NCBI GenBank assembly: GCA_963681505.1
Contig: OY811989.1
Span: 5,349,335 to 5,413,334 of the forward strand
DNA: 64,000 nt
Direction: 5' to 3'
Source of the DNA: Eunapius fragilis
Lineage: Eukaryota > Porifera > Demospongiae > Spongillida > Spongillidae
Made by a program: the position numbers and the translations under genes. Positions 25,401 through 35,449 of the stretch are shown piece by piece; positions within the stretch are counted from its first letter, which is position 1, and each line of letters starts with the position of its first letter. The notes under the pieces were generated by a model. The model had not been told where the DNA came from. It saw only the letters and a program-made list of their open reading frames with translations, and did no database searches.

Positions 25401-28400
25401 ACCCATACCAAAGCAGGTATGCTCGGGGTGGCATTAAAAAGAAATAGAGGAGTGGTTACTGCTATCTTCCATGTGTGCAGTGGTTTGCTCATATTGCATG
25501 TCTCATCAACACCTCAATGCTAAGATAGTAAATATTTCACACAGAGATGTATGGGTGGTTTCCCATAGGAATGTATGGGTGGGAACCTACTTTTGAATCG
25601 CTTGGTTAACCAAAAACGAAACAGGTATGCTCGGGGTGGCATTTAAAACAAATAGAGAAGTTGTTACTGCTGTCTTCCATGTGTACAGTTGTTTGCTCAT
25701 ATTGCATGTCTCATCAACACCTCGATGCTAAGATAGTCAAAAATTTCCCATAGAAATGTATGGGTGGGAACCTACTTTTGAATCGCTTGGTAAACCCATA
25801 CCAAAGAATGTATGCTCGGGGTGGCATTAAAAAGAGATAGAGGAGTGGTTACTGCTATCTTCCATGTGTGCAGTGGTTTGCTCATATTGCATGTCTCATC
25901 AACACCTCGATGCTAAAATAGTCAATATTTCCCATAGAGATGTATGGGTGGTTTCCCATAGGAATGTATGGGTGGGAACCTACTTTTGAATGGCTTGGTT
26001 ATCCCATACCGAAGCAGGTATGCTCGGGGTGGCATTTAAAACAGATAGAGGAGTGGTTACTGCTATCTTCCATGTGTGCAGTGGTTTGCTCATATTGCAT
26101 GTCTCATCAACACCTCGATGCTAAGATAATCATTATTTCCCATAGAGATGTATGGGTGGTTTCCCATAGGAATGTATGGGTGGGAACCTACTTTTGAATC
26201 GCTTGGTAAACCCATACCAAAGAATGTATGCTCGGGGTGGCATTAAAAAGAGATAGAGGAGTGGTTACTGCTATCTTCCATGTGTGCAGTGGTTTGCTCA
26301 TATTGCATGTCTCATCAACACCTCGATGCTAAAATAGTCAATATTTCCCATAGAGATGTATGGGTGGTTTCCCATAGGAATGTATGGGTGGGAACCTACT
26401 TTTGAATGGCTTGGTTATCCCATACCGAAGCAGGTATGCTCGGGGTGGCATTTAAAACAGATAGAGGAGTGGTTACTGCTATCTTCCATGTTTGCAGTGG
26501 TTTGCTCATATTGCATGTCTCATCAACACCTCGATGCTAAGATAGTCATTATTTCCCATAGAGATGTATGGGTGGTTTCCCATAGGAATGTATGGGTGGG
26601 AACCTACTTTTGAATCGCTTGGTTATCCCATACCGAAGCAGGTATACTCGGGGTGGCATTTAAAACAGATAGAGGAGTGGTTACTGCTATCTTCCATGTG
26701 TGCAGTGGTTTGCTCATATTGCATGTCTCATCAACACCTCGATGCTAAGATAGTCAAAAATTTCCCATGGAAATGTATGGGTGGGAACCTACTTTTGAAT
26801 CGCTTGGTAAACCCATACCAAAGAATGTATGCTCGGGGTGGCATTAAAAAGAGATAGAAGAGTGGTTACTGCTATCATCCATGTGTGCAGTGGTTTGCTC
26901 ATATTGCATGTCTCATCAACACCTCGATGCTAAGATAGTCAATATTTCCCATAGAGATGTATGCGTGGTTTCCCATAGGAATGTATGGGTGGGAACCTAC
27001 TGTTGAATCGCTTGGTTATCCCATACTGAAGCAGGTATGCTCGGGGTGGCATTTAAAACAGATAGAGGAGTGGTAACTGCTATCTTCTATGTGTGCAGTG
27101 GTTTGCTCATATTGCATGTCTCATCAACACCTCGATGCTAAGATAGTCAAAAATTTCCCATAGAAATGTATCGGTGGGAACCTACTTTTGAATCGCTTGG
27201 TTAACCTAAACCGAAGCAGCTATGCTCAGGGTGGCATTTAAAACAGATAGAGGTGTGGTTACTGCTATCTTCCATGTGTGCAGTGGTTTGCTGATATTGC
27301 ATGTCTCATCAACACCTCGATGCTAAGATAGTCAAAAATTTCCCATAGAAATGTATGGGTGGGAACCTACTTTTGAATCGCTTGGTTATCCCATACCGAA
27401 GAAGGTATGCTCGGGGTGGCATTTAAAACAAATAGAGAAGTTGTTACTGCTATCTTCCATGTGTACAGTGGTTTGCTCATATTGCATGTCTCATCAACAC
27501 CTCGATGCTAAGATAGTCAATATTTCACATAGAGATGTATGGGTGGTTTCCCATAGGAATGTATGGGTGGGAACCTACTTTTGAATCGCTTGGTAAACCC
27601 ATACCAAAGCACGTATGCTCGGTTTGGCATTGAAAAGAGATAGAGGAGTGGTTACTGCTATCTTCCATGTGTGCAGTGGTTTGCGCATATTGCATGTCTC
27701 ATCAACACCTCGATGCTAAGATAGTCAAAAATTTCCCATAGGAATGCATGGGTGGAAACCTACTATTAAATCGCTTGGTAAACCCATACCAAAGAAGGTA
27801 TGCTCGGGGTGGCATTAAAAAGAAATAGAGGAGTGGTAACTGCTATCTTCCTTGTGTGCAGTGGTTTGCTCATATTGCATGTCTCATCAACACCTCGATG
27901 CTAAGATAGTCAATATTTCCCATAGAGATGTATGGGTGGTTTCCCATAGGAATGCATGGGTGGGAACATACTTTTGAATCGCTTGGTAAACCCATACCAA
28001 AGTAAGTATGCTCGGGGTGGCATTAAAAAGAGATAGAGGAGTGGTTACTGCTATCTTCCATGTGTGCAGTGGTTTTCTCATATTGCAAGTCTCATCAACA
28101 CCTCGATGCTAAGATAGTCAATATTTCCCATAGAGATGTATGGGTGGGTTCCCTTAGGAATGTATGGGTGGGAACCTACTTTTGAATCGCTTGGTTAACC
28201 CATACCTAAGCAGGTATGCTCGGGGTGGCATTAAAAACAGATAGAGGAGTGGTAACTGCTATCTTCCATATGTGCAGTGGTTTGCTCATATTGCATGTCT
28301 CATCAGCACCTCGATGCTAAGATAGTCAAAAATTTCCCATAGAAATGTATGGGCGGGAACCTACTTTTGAATCGCTTGGTAAACCCATACCAAAGAAGGT

Positions 28401-28852
28401 ATGCTCGGGGTGGCATTAAAAAGAGATAGAGGAGTGGTTACTGCTATCATCCATGTGTGCAGTGGTTTGCTCATATTGCATGTCTCATCAACACCTCGAT
28501 GCTAATATAGTCAAAAATTTCCCATAGAAATGTATGGGTGGGAACCTACTTTTGAATCGCTTGGTAAACCCATACCAAAGCAGGTATGCTCGGGGTGGCA
28601 TTAAAAAGAAATAGAGGAGTGGTTACTGCTATCTTCCATGTGTGCAGTGGTTTGCTCATATTGCATGTCTCATCAACACCTCAATGCTAAGATAGTAAAT
28701 ATTTCACACAGAGATGTATGGGTGGTTTCCCATAGGAATGTATGGGTGGGAACCTACTTTTGAAGCGCTTGGTTAACCAAAAACGAAACAGGTATGCTCG
28801 GGGTGGCATTTAAAACAAATAGAGAAGTTGTTACTGCTGTCTTCCATGTGTA

Positions 28853-28857
28853 CAGTG
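28853..28857. repeat. target-site duplication, left copy
   Basis: CAGTG directly precedes the first base of the left LTR and is repeated right after the last base of the right LTR. Removing the element and one copy restores an uninterrupted satellite monomer. Five base pairs is the usual duplication for Ty3/gypsy integrase. Confidence 0.93.
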
Positions 28858-29084
28858 TGTGACAGAACTGACGGTAGCAATCAGTCTGCACACGTCTTCT
28901 GAAATGCCTATACACCCCCCAATACCGTTCACGTTAGCCAGTATCTCGAAAAGGGCAACCAACCTCAATAATTCCACACGAAAATGCATTTATACCTAGA
29001 TTTCTATCCATGCGCATGCTCAAAGATTCTGCATGCACGTAATTGATATTCAAGAGCGCAGGCCCGTAGGTCTGGGCGCTCACA
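28858..29084 (-). repeat. 3' LTR of the retrotransposon
   Basis: 227 bp, matching 33458-33684 at 226 of 227 positions as read by eye; the difference is at 28981 (A here, G in the other copy, plus strand). It begins and ends with the short inverted repeat TGTGA/TCACA. Its upstream edge, in element orientation, supplies the TGA stop codon of the Gag-Pol frame at 29082-29080. Confidence 0.95.
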
Positions 29085-32000
29085 CTTCCTTCCCCTTCTC
29101 CTGCAGCAACGCCGTTGCTGGATTTCTTGACAGTGCGTCCGCGTTCAGGTTCATAGTCCCTGGTCGATGTTCCACCCCAAAAGAGTAAGGTTGAAGGGCT
29201 AAGCTCCATCTGCATAGCCTTGCATTGTTTTCCTTGAGTTTTTCTAGCCACTCGAGTGCTCGATGATCTGTTTGGACTACAAATTTCCTGCCCAGTAGAT
29301 AGACCTTGAATGCATCTAACGCCAACTTAATAGCCAAACATTCCTTCTCAATAGTTGAGTATCGTTGCTCCCTAGCCAATAACTTCCTGCTATAATAACC
29401 AACAGGGTGTTCCTGACCGTCCTCCTGTACTTGACTTAGAACGGCTCCCACTCCCCGATCAGAAGCGTCAGTCTGTACGATAAATGTTTTTGAAACATCC
29501 GGGCTACTCAAAACTGGCTCTGAGATCAGCGCTTTCTTCAAAGTTTCAAACGCTCTTTGACATCCTTCGTTCCACACCCCGCTATTCGGAACCGATTTCT
29601 TTGTTAAGTCTGTTAGCGGTGCTGCCACTGAAGCGAAATCTGGAATGAATCGTCTGTAATACCCTGCAAGACCTAGAAATGCTCTGACCGCTGTCTTGGT
29701 GTCTGGCTTTGGGAAAGAGCTAATCGCTTCTACCTTGCTCAAAATTGGCTTCACAACTCCTCCTCCTACAATATATCCGAGGTACTCGCAACTCCGCTTG
29801 GCAAATTTACTTTTGCTAAGCTTCACAGTAAGTCCAGCCTTTTCTATCCTCATTAGCACCTCCTGCAGTTGTTTCAGATGATCCTGCCAGTCACTGCTAA
29901 AAATGGCAAAATCATCAATGTAGGCTACAGCATAATCTTCACATCCCTGCAACAATCGATCCATCAACCGCTGAAATGAAGCTGGGGCCCCGCTGAGCCC
30001 AAACGGCATCACTGTAAACTGAAAACTACCAAAAGGAGTGACAAAAGCTGTTTTGCATTTATCCTTATCTGCCATTGGAATCTGCCAATACCCAGTTGTG
30101 AGGTCTAACGTAGTGATAAAGTTTGCTTTTCCTACACGGTCGATCAGCTCATCTATGCGAGGCATCAAATATGAATCGACCTGTGAAACTGAATTTAGCC
30201 TACGATAGTCCACACACAATCGTAACTCTCCATTTCTCTTTGGTACCACAACTATCGGGGACGCCCATTCACTACAGGTAGGCTCAATAATTCCACTCCG
30301 TTCCATTTCCTGAAGCTCCCTTTTTATAGAATTCCTATAGGCATGCGGCACCCGGTACGGAGGCAATCTAACAGGCTTAGAGCTATTGGTATGGATCCGA
30401 TGCTCATACAAAGTCGTTTTTCCAGGCTTGTTACTAAACACCTTTGCAAACCTCCCCAGCAACTCCTTAAGCTCCTTCTTTTGTCCGCTATCCAGCCCCT
30501 CCCCCATGTCAACAACTTGCCCCGCCTCACCACTCCGCCATGAAGGGATATCCGCTTCTTCCTGTATTTCCTCTACGAAGCATCCTTGATTTTCACGAAC
30601 ATGGAAGTCCTTGAGCATATTGACGTGGAACACCCGTTTTCTCTTTCTTCTGTCCTGCATGTCAATAAGGTAATTGACTTTACCCATTCGCTGCACCACT
30701 TGATAAGGCCCCTGCCATTGGGCAAGCAACCTGTTGGATGATGTTGGGAGTAGTACCAGTACGGAATCGCCTGGCTTGAACTCGCGGAGTCGAGCACCCT
30801 TGTCGAACCAAGATTTCTGCCGACGTTGGGAGCTGGATAGATTTTCCTGCACCAGTTCAGACATCTCTCTGAGTCGTTCCCTTGTGGACAAAACGTAACT
30901 GATTACATTTTCATCAGTAGTCCTACTTGTTGTTTCCCAAACTTCTTTTAAGATGTCCAGTGGTCCTCGTACGTCCCGACCATATAAAAGCTCGAAAGGG
31001 GAAAATCCCGTTGATGCTTGCGGTACTTCCCGATATGCAAACAGTAGATAGGGAATTTTCTTATCCCACTCTTTTCCTCCGTCCGTTCCCGTCTTTCGCA
31101 ACATTGACTTCAACGTCTGGTTAAATCGTTCAACCAGGCCGTCAGTCTGCGGATGGTATGGGCTTGTGCGTATAGGGTGCACCTGTAAGAGCCTGTACAG
31201 TTCAGCAAGTAATTGCGACGTGAAATTTGCTCCTTGATCTGTTAAGATCTCCCTGGGTACACCCACACGAGCAAATACCTTAATAAGCTCCTCCGCCACA
31301 CTTTCAGCATCAATGCTTTTGAGGGGCACCGCCTCCGGGTAGCGAGTTGCGTAATCACATATTACGAGGATGTACTTGTTCCCTGCTCGACTTCTGGGAA
31401 GTGGGCCCACAATGTCCATGGCAATGCGGCTAAATGGCTCTGAAACGATAGGAAGAGGAATCAATGGTGCTGGCTTAACCCCCTTAAATGAAGCCTTTTG
31501 ACAAGCACTGCAAGTTTTACAATACATGTCTACGTCTCTAAAAATAGATGGCCAGAAAAACCTGCGCAATAGTCGTTGCCTGGTCCGATCTCTGCCTTGA
31601 TGTCCTGCAATGGGAATATCATGAGACATCTCCAGTGCAACTTGCCTGCACTCCTTGGGTAGAACCAGCTGCTCAATCTCCATCTCCTCTCCTCTTCCCC
31701 TTGGTGTCCATTTTCTGTACAGCAACCCATCCCTTTTGAAGAACTCCCCTTTTGATCCTCCTGTCAATGCTGCAAGTTCCCTCACAGCTCTCAGTGTTTC
31801 ATCCTGCTCCTGCAGATCCTTCAGTTTCTCAGCTGTGATGTTAATGTGAGACAAGCAGTCTCCCTGGCTCCCAAGTTCCCTTCGCATTTGCCTTCTTTGC
31901 TCCTGTGACATAGTCTTCAATTTGGGTTCCTCTTCAGAGACACCTAATGGATTTGGTACCACCCCAGACATAACCTCCTTTTCCTTCCTCAGTACTTCCT

Positions 32001-33387
32001 CCTGTATTTCCTGTCGTCTCTTCGCCCTTGTTGTCACCACCATAACATGTTCTTGAGCAAAGAACACAGAACCAGCTCGTCTTCCTAGTAACTCCGTCAT
32101 TCTAGAAGCATCCGTTCCAAGTATCACCTCCACCGGTAGACTGTCAGCTACAGCAGCCTCCACTGTGACTGGAATGCCTTCCACCACAAGCTTGATATCT
32201 GCTAGGGGATACAAGACTGTGTCACCATGCACACATCTGATTGATACCCATTTTCCCTCCAAGAACTTCTCCTGGGGGACGAATTGTCTCCGAACCATTG
32301 TGCGGGAACAACCTGTGTCTAACAATATGCGGCTTACCAAACACCCTTCCACACTTCCCTTACAATACATTCCATCCTTCACCTTGTACTTTGATTCACG
32401 TCCAAACAATACCTCATTGTTGGGACACTTCCTTGCTGGGTGACCTGGTTTTCCACAGTTGTAGCACACTATGGTCTTCCGTCTGCTTGTCTCCTCTTTT
32501 GTGGTTTTCTTGTAGCACACGTCTTCTGAGTGCCCTGCTTTCCCATAAAATGAACATTTTTGCTCTGATCGAGTTCCCTTGACGTTTTCCGGATACCGCT
32601 GCGACTCCTCACGCCTGGCGTGTTCATATTCGTCAACGAGTTCCCCGGCCTGAATACACGTCTTAGGCTTTCGCTCCATAATCCAGAGTCGTTTGTTCGC
32701 TGGCAATGTGTTGAGGAACTGCTCCATACCTATGAGCTCTTGTATTTCCTCCATTGAAGTACAGCTCTTCATCCACTTGCGCAGTAGGTCCATAAGCTTT
32801 ACGGAAAGCTCCCTGTTTGTTTCCCCACTGCCACGAGTAATACCACGGAAGCGCCTTCTATATGCTTCCTCGGTAATATCGTAACGCTGAAGGATTGCTG
32901 TCTTTATTGCGTCATAATTGCCAGAGTCCTCTCCGGGTAGAGCTGCGAATGCCAACTGGGCCTTGCCAGTGAGTTGAGGTGCCAGATACTGCGACCAGCA
33001 GCTTTCCTCCACCTTCTGTGCAGTCATAACGCGCTCAAAAGTTACTAAATAGGCTTCAATATCATCCTTATCACTCAACGGAACCAATTTGACACTTAGC
33101 TCACGTTTCGGACTTACGACTTTTGCCTTTTGTGAGTCTTCTACTAACTTCATGAGAGCCGCCATGTGTGTCTGCATCGTTTCCATCTGCCTTCTATTCT
33201 CCCGCTCACGAATCTGTCTTTCTTCCTCAAGCCTAGCCCGTTCTTTCGCGAATTCATCTTCTCTTCGCGCCTTCTCAGTTGCTATTTCGTCTTCTCTCCT
33301 CCTACGGTCTTCTGCAAGTAATTTCAACATACCTTGCATCTCCTCCATGGTAGGTTTCTTATAGGGCTTTCCAGAACGAGTAGTCAT
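29080..33387 (-). CDS. gag-pol: Gag-Pol polyprotein, Gmr1-like, integrase before RT
   Basis: A 1435-residue polyprotein for particle assembly, reverse transcription and integration. The start is the first ATG (33387); the frame is open further upstream, through the primer site into the 5' LTR, but has no ATG there. Order by residue: charged coiled-coil-like segment 15-85; capsid with SCAN-like helices 174-260 (EQFLNTLP at 222-229); a degenerate zinc knuckle 278-291 with Tyr281 in place of the second Cys; an intact knuckle CYNCGKPGHPARKC 308-321; aspartic protease DTG at 357-359 and ILGTD at 422-426; integrase with zinc-binding H589, H596, C626, C629 and catalytic D658, D717, E753 (D-D-35-E), then GPY/F motif WQGPY 891-895; reverse transcriptase with LDLTTGYWQIP (D1095) and YIDD 1156-1159; RNase H with D1307, E1347, D1374 and D1417. 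The frame has no stop or frameshift. Gag and Pol are not separated by a frameshift site, so Gag excess would need another mechanism. The TGA stop lies in the first bases of the 3' LTR. Confidence 0.93.
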   Translation of the reverse strand: MTTRSGKPYKKPTMEEMQGMLKLLAEDRRRREDEIATEKARREDEFAKERARLEEERQIRERENRRQMETMQTHMAALMKLVEDSQKAKVVSPKRELSVKLVPLSDKDDIEAYLVTFERVMTAQKVEESCWSQYLAPQLTGKAQLAFAALPGEDSGNYDAIKTAILQRYDITEEAYRRRFRGITRGSGETNRELSVKLMDLLRKWMKSCTSMEEIQELIGMEQFLNTLPANKRLWIMERKPKTCIQAGELVDEYEHARREESQRYPENVKGTRSEQKCSFYGKAGHSEDVCYKKTTKEETSRRKTIVCYNCGKPGHPARKCPNNEVLFGRESKYKVKDGMYCKGSVEGCLVSRILLDTGCSRTMVRRQFVPQEKFLEGKWVSIRCVHGDTVLYPLADIKLVVEGIPVTVEAAVADSLPVEVILGTDASRMTELLGRRAGSVFFAQEHVMVVTTRAKRRQEIQEEVLRKEKEVMSGVVPNPLGVSEEEPKLKTMSQEQRRQMRRELGSQGDCLSHINITAEKLKDLQEQDETLRAVRELAALTGGSKGEFFKRDGLLYRKWTPRGRGEEMEIEQLVLPKECRQVALEMSHDIPIAGHQGRDRTRQRLLRRFFWPSIFRDVDMYCKTCSACQKASFKGVKPAPLIPLPIVSEPFSRIAMDIVGPLPRSRAGNKYILVICDYATRYPEAVPLKSIDAESVAEELIKVFARVGVPREILTDQGANFTSQLLAELYRLLQVHPIRTSPYHPQTDGLVERFNQTLKSMLRKTGTDGGKEWDKKIPYLLFAYREVPQASTGFSPFELLYGRDVRGPLDILKEVWETTSRTTDENVISYVLSTRERLREMSELVQENLSSSQRRQKSWFDKGARLREFKPGDSVLVLLPTSSNRLLAQWQGPYQVVQRMGKVNYLIDMQDRRKRKRVFHVNMLKDFHVRENQGCFVEEIQEEADIPSWRSGEAGQVVDMGEGLDSGQKKELKELLGRFAKVFSNKPGKTTLYEHRIHTNSSKPVRLPPYRVPHAYRNSIKRELQEMERSGIIEPTCSEWASPIVVVPKRNGELRLCVDYRRLNSVSQVDSYLMPRIDELIDRVGKANFITTLDLTTGYWQIPMADKDKCKTAFVTPFGSFQFTVMPFGLSGAPASFQRLMDRLLQGCEDYAVAYIDDFAIFSSDWQDHLKQLQEVLMRIEKAGLTVKLSKSKFAKRSCEYLGYIVGGGVVKPILSKVEAISSFPKPDTKTAVRAFLGLAGYYRRFIPDFASVAAPLTDLTKKSVPNSGVWNEGCQRAFETLKKALISEPVLSSPDVSKTFIVQTDASDRGVGAVLSQVQEDGQEHPVGYYSRKLLAREQRYSTIEKECLAIKLALDAFKVYLLGRKFVVQTDHRALEWLEKLKENNARLCRWSLALQPYSFGVEHRPGTMNLNADALSRNPATALLQEKGKEV
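29085..29101 (-). other. polypurine tract (plus-strand primer)
   Basis: Directly next to the 3' LTR the minus strand reads GGAGAAGGGGAAGGAAG, 17 purines in a row, in the position expected for the RNase H-resistant primer of second-strand synthesis. The same bases also code for the last residues of the Gag-Pol frame. Confidence 0.88.
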
Positions 33388-33434
33388 ACACTCGAGAAAC
33401 GCAGGCGTCGGACAATGACCGTCTCGACTTAGAT

Positions 33435-33453
33435 AATCCCACCGCTGCCACCA
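33435..33453 (-). other. primer-binding site for tRNA-Leu
   Basis: Four bases inside the 5' LTR the minus strand reads TGGTGGCAGCGGTGGGATT. It begins with TGG, the complement of the tRNA CCA end. From memory, all 19 bases are complementary to the 3' end of animal tRNA-Leu (AAG/UAG isoacceptors), which ends AATCCCACCGCTGCCA plus CCA. Position and sequence both fit a minus-strand primer site. Confidence 0.88.
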
Positions 33454-33457
33454 AATA

Positions 33458-33684
33458 TGTGACAGAACTGACGGTAGCAATCAGTCTGCACACGTCTTCT
33501 GAAATGCCTATACACCCCCCAATACCGTTCACGTTAGCCAGTATCTCGAAAAGGGCAACCAACCTCAATAATTCCACACGGAAATGCATTTATACCTAGA
33601 TTTCTATCCATGCGCATGCTCAAAGATTCTGCATGCACGTAATTGATATTCAAGAGCGCAGGCCCGTAGGTCTGGGCGCTCACA
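33458..33684 (-). repeat. 5' LTR of the retrotransposon
   Basis: 227 bp, nearly identical to 28858-29084. In element orientation it begins TGTGAGCGCCC and ends CTGTCACA. It should hold the promoter and the R region. A TATA-like motif is present at 33594-33588 and a GCATGCGCATGG stretch lies upstream of it. No canonical AATAAA signal was seen. Confidence 0.95.
33588..33594 (-). promoter_or_regulatory. candidate TATA box in the 5' LTR
   Basis: The minus strand reads GGTATAAATGC here, a good TATA match about 90 bp into the LTR, followed by about 130 bp of LTR that could hold R and U5. The transcription start is inferred and was not observed. Confidence 0.5.
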
Positions 33685-33689
33685 CAGTG
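33685..33689. repeat. target-site duplication, right copy
   Basis: CAGTG follows the last base of the right LTR and matches 28853-28857. The satellite then resumes with GTTTGCTCATATTGC at the exact base where the left side stopped. Confidence 0.93.
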
Positions 33690-35449
33690 GTTTGCTCATA
33701 TTGCATGTCTCATCAACACCTCGATGCTAAGATAGTCAAAAATTTCCCATAGAAATGTATGGGTGGGAACCTACTTTTGAATCGCTTGGTAAACCCATAC
33801 CAAAGAATGTATGCTCGGGGTGGCATTAAAAAGAGATAGAGGAGTGGTTACTGCTATCTTCCATGTGTGCAGTGGTTTGCTCATATTGCATGTCTCATCA
33901 ACACCTCGATGCTAAAATAGTCAATATTTCCCATAGAGATGTATGGGTGGTTTCCCATAGGAATGTATGGGTGGGAACCTACTTTTGAATCGCTTGGTTA
34001 TCCCATACCGAAGCAGGTATACTCGGGGTGGCATTTAAAACAGATAGAGGAGTGGTTACTGCTATCTTCCATGTGTGCAGTGGTTTGCTCATATTGCATG
34101 TCTCATCAACACCTCGATGCTAAGATAGTCAAAAATTTCCCATGGAAATGTATGGGTGGGAACCTACTTTTGAATCGCTTGGTAAACCCATACCAAAGAA
34201 TGTATGCTCGGGGTGGCATTAAAAAGAGATAGAAGAGTGGTTACTGCTATCTTCCATGTGTGCAGTGGTTTGCTCATATTGCATGTCTCATCAACACCTC
34301 GATGCTAAGATAGTCAATATTTCCCATAGAGATGTATGCGTGGTTTCCCATAGGAATGTATGGGTGGGAACCTACTGTTGAATCGCTTGGTTATCCCATA
34401 CTGAAGCAGGTATGCTCGGGGTGGCATTTAAAACAGATAGAGGAGTGGTTACTGCTATCTTCTATGTGTGCAGTGGTTTGCTCATATTGCATGTCTCATC
34501 AACACCTCGATGCTAAGATAGTCAAAAATTTCCCATAGAAATGTATCGGTGGGAACCTACTTTTGAATCGCTTGGTTAACCTAAACCGAAGCAGCTATGC
34601 TCAGGGTGGCATTTAAAACAGATAGAGGTGTGGTTACTGCTATCTTCCATGTGTGCAGTGGTTTGCTGATATTGCATGTCTCATCAACACCTCGATGCTA
34701 AGATAGTCAAAAATTTCCCATAGAAATGTATGGGTGGGAACCTACTTTTGAATCGCTTGGTTATCCCATACCGAAGAAGGTATGCTCGGGGTGGCATTTA
34801 AAACAAATAGAGAAGTTGTTACTGCTATCTTCCATGTGTACAGTGGTTTGCTCGTATTGCATGTCTCATCAACACCTCGACGCTAAGATAGTCAAAAATT
34901 TCCCATAGAAATGTATGGGTGGGAACCTACTTTTGAATCGCTTGGTAAACCCATACCAAAGAATGTATGCTCGGGGTGGCATTACAAATAGATAGAGGAG
35001 TGGTTACTGCTATCTTCCATGTGTGCAGTGGTTTGCTCATATTGCATGTCTCATCAACACCTCGATGCTGAGATAGTCAATATTTCCCAAAGAGATGTAT
35101 GGGTGGTTTCCCATAGGAATGTATGGGTGGGAACCTACTTTTGAATCGCTTGGTTATCACATACCGAAGCAGGTATGCTCGGGGTGGCATTTAAAACAGA
35201 TAGAGGAGTGGTTACTGCTATCTTCCATGTGTGCAGTGGTTTGCTCATATTGCATGTCTCATCAACACCTCGATGCTAAGATAGTCAAAAATTTCCCATA
35301 GAAATGTATCGGTGGGAACCTACTTTTGAATCGCTTGGTTAACCTATACCGAAGCAGCCATGCTCGGGGTGGCATTTAAAACATATAGAGGTGTGGTTAC
35401 TGCTATCTTCCATGTGTGCAATGGTTTGCTGATATTGCATGTCTCATCA

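Larger units (their letters stand above)
4601..28857 (+). repeat. 185/208-bp satellite array, left part (array 2)
   Basis: Tandem monomers of two lengths. The short form is 185 bp (for example 5191 to 5375) and the long form 208 bp (5376 to 5583), measured between successive ACACCTCGATGC landmarks. The long form carries a second copy of a 24-bp segment (CCCATAG-A-ATGTATGGGTGG type), and the short form has one extra A in the preceding A-run, giving the net 23-bp difference. Monomers share landmarks such as CTACTTTTGAATCGCTTGG, GTATGCTCGGGGTGGCATT and GCTCATATTGCATGTCTCATC. Open frames of 60-165 codons here repeat with the monomer, have no coding logic and are rejected as genes. The array continues after the retrotransposon at 33685. 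No gene is seen in this stretch. Confidence 0.96.
28858..33684 (-). mobile_element. Full-length Gmr1-like Ty3/gypsy LTR retrotransposon
   Basis: A 4827-bp element inserted in satellite array 2, read on the minus strand. It has two 227-bp LTRs starting TGTGA and ending TCACA, flanked by the 5-bp repeat CAGTG. It has a primer site complementary to the 3' end of tRNA-Leu, a polypurine tract next to the 3' LTR and a single uninterrupted Gag-Pol frame. Integrase lies upstream of reverse transcriptase, unlike ordinary Ty3/gypsy elements; together with a SCAN-like capsid this is the hallmark of the Gmr1-like group. The LTRs differ at one site (28981 versus 33581), which indicates a recent insertion. 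There is no envelope frame. Assignment to Gmr1-like is by domain order and motifs; no database search was possible. Confidence 0.93.

Noticed and set aside
29696-33364. Plus-strand frames inside the retrotransposon
   Set aside because: They are short (60-120 codons), overlap the conserved minus-strand Gag-Pol and show no recognisable domain; no envelope gene is present.
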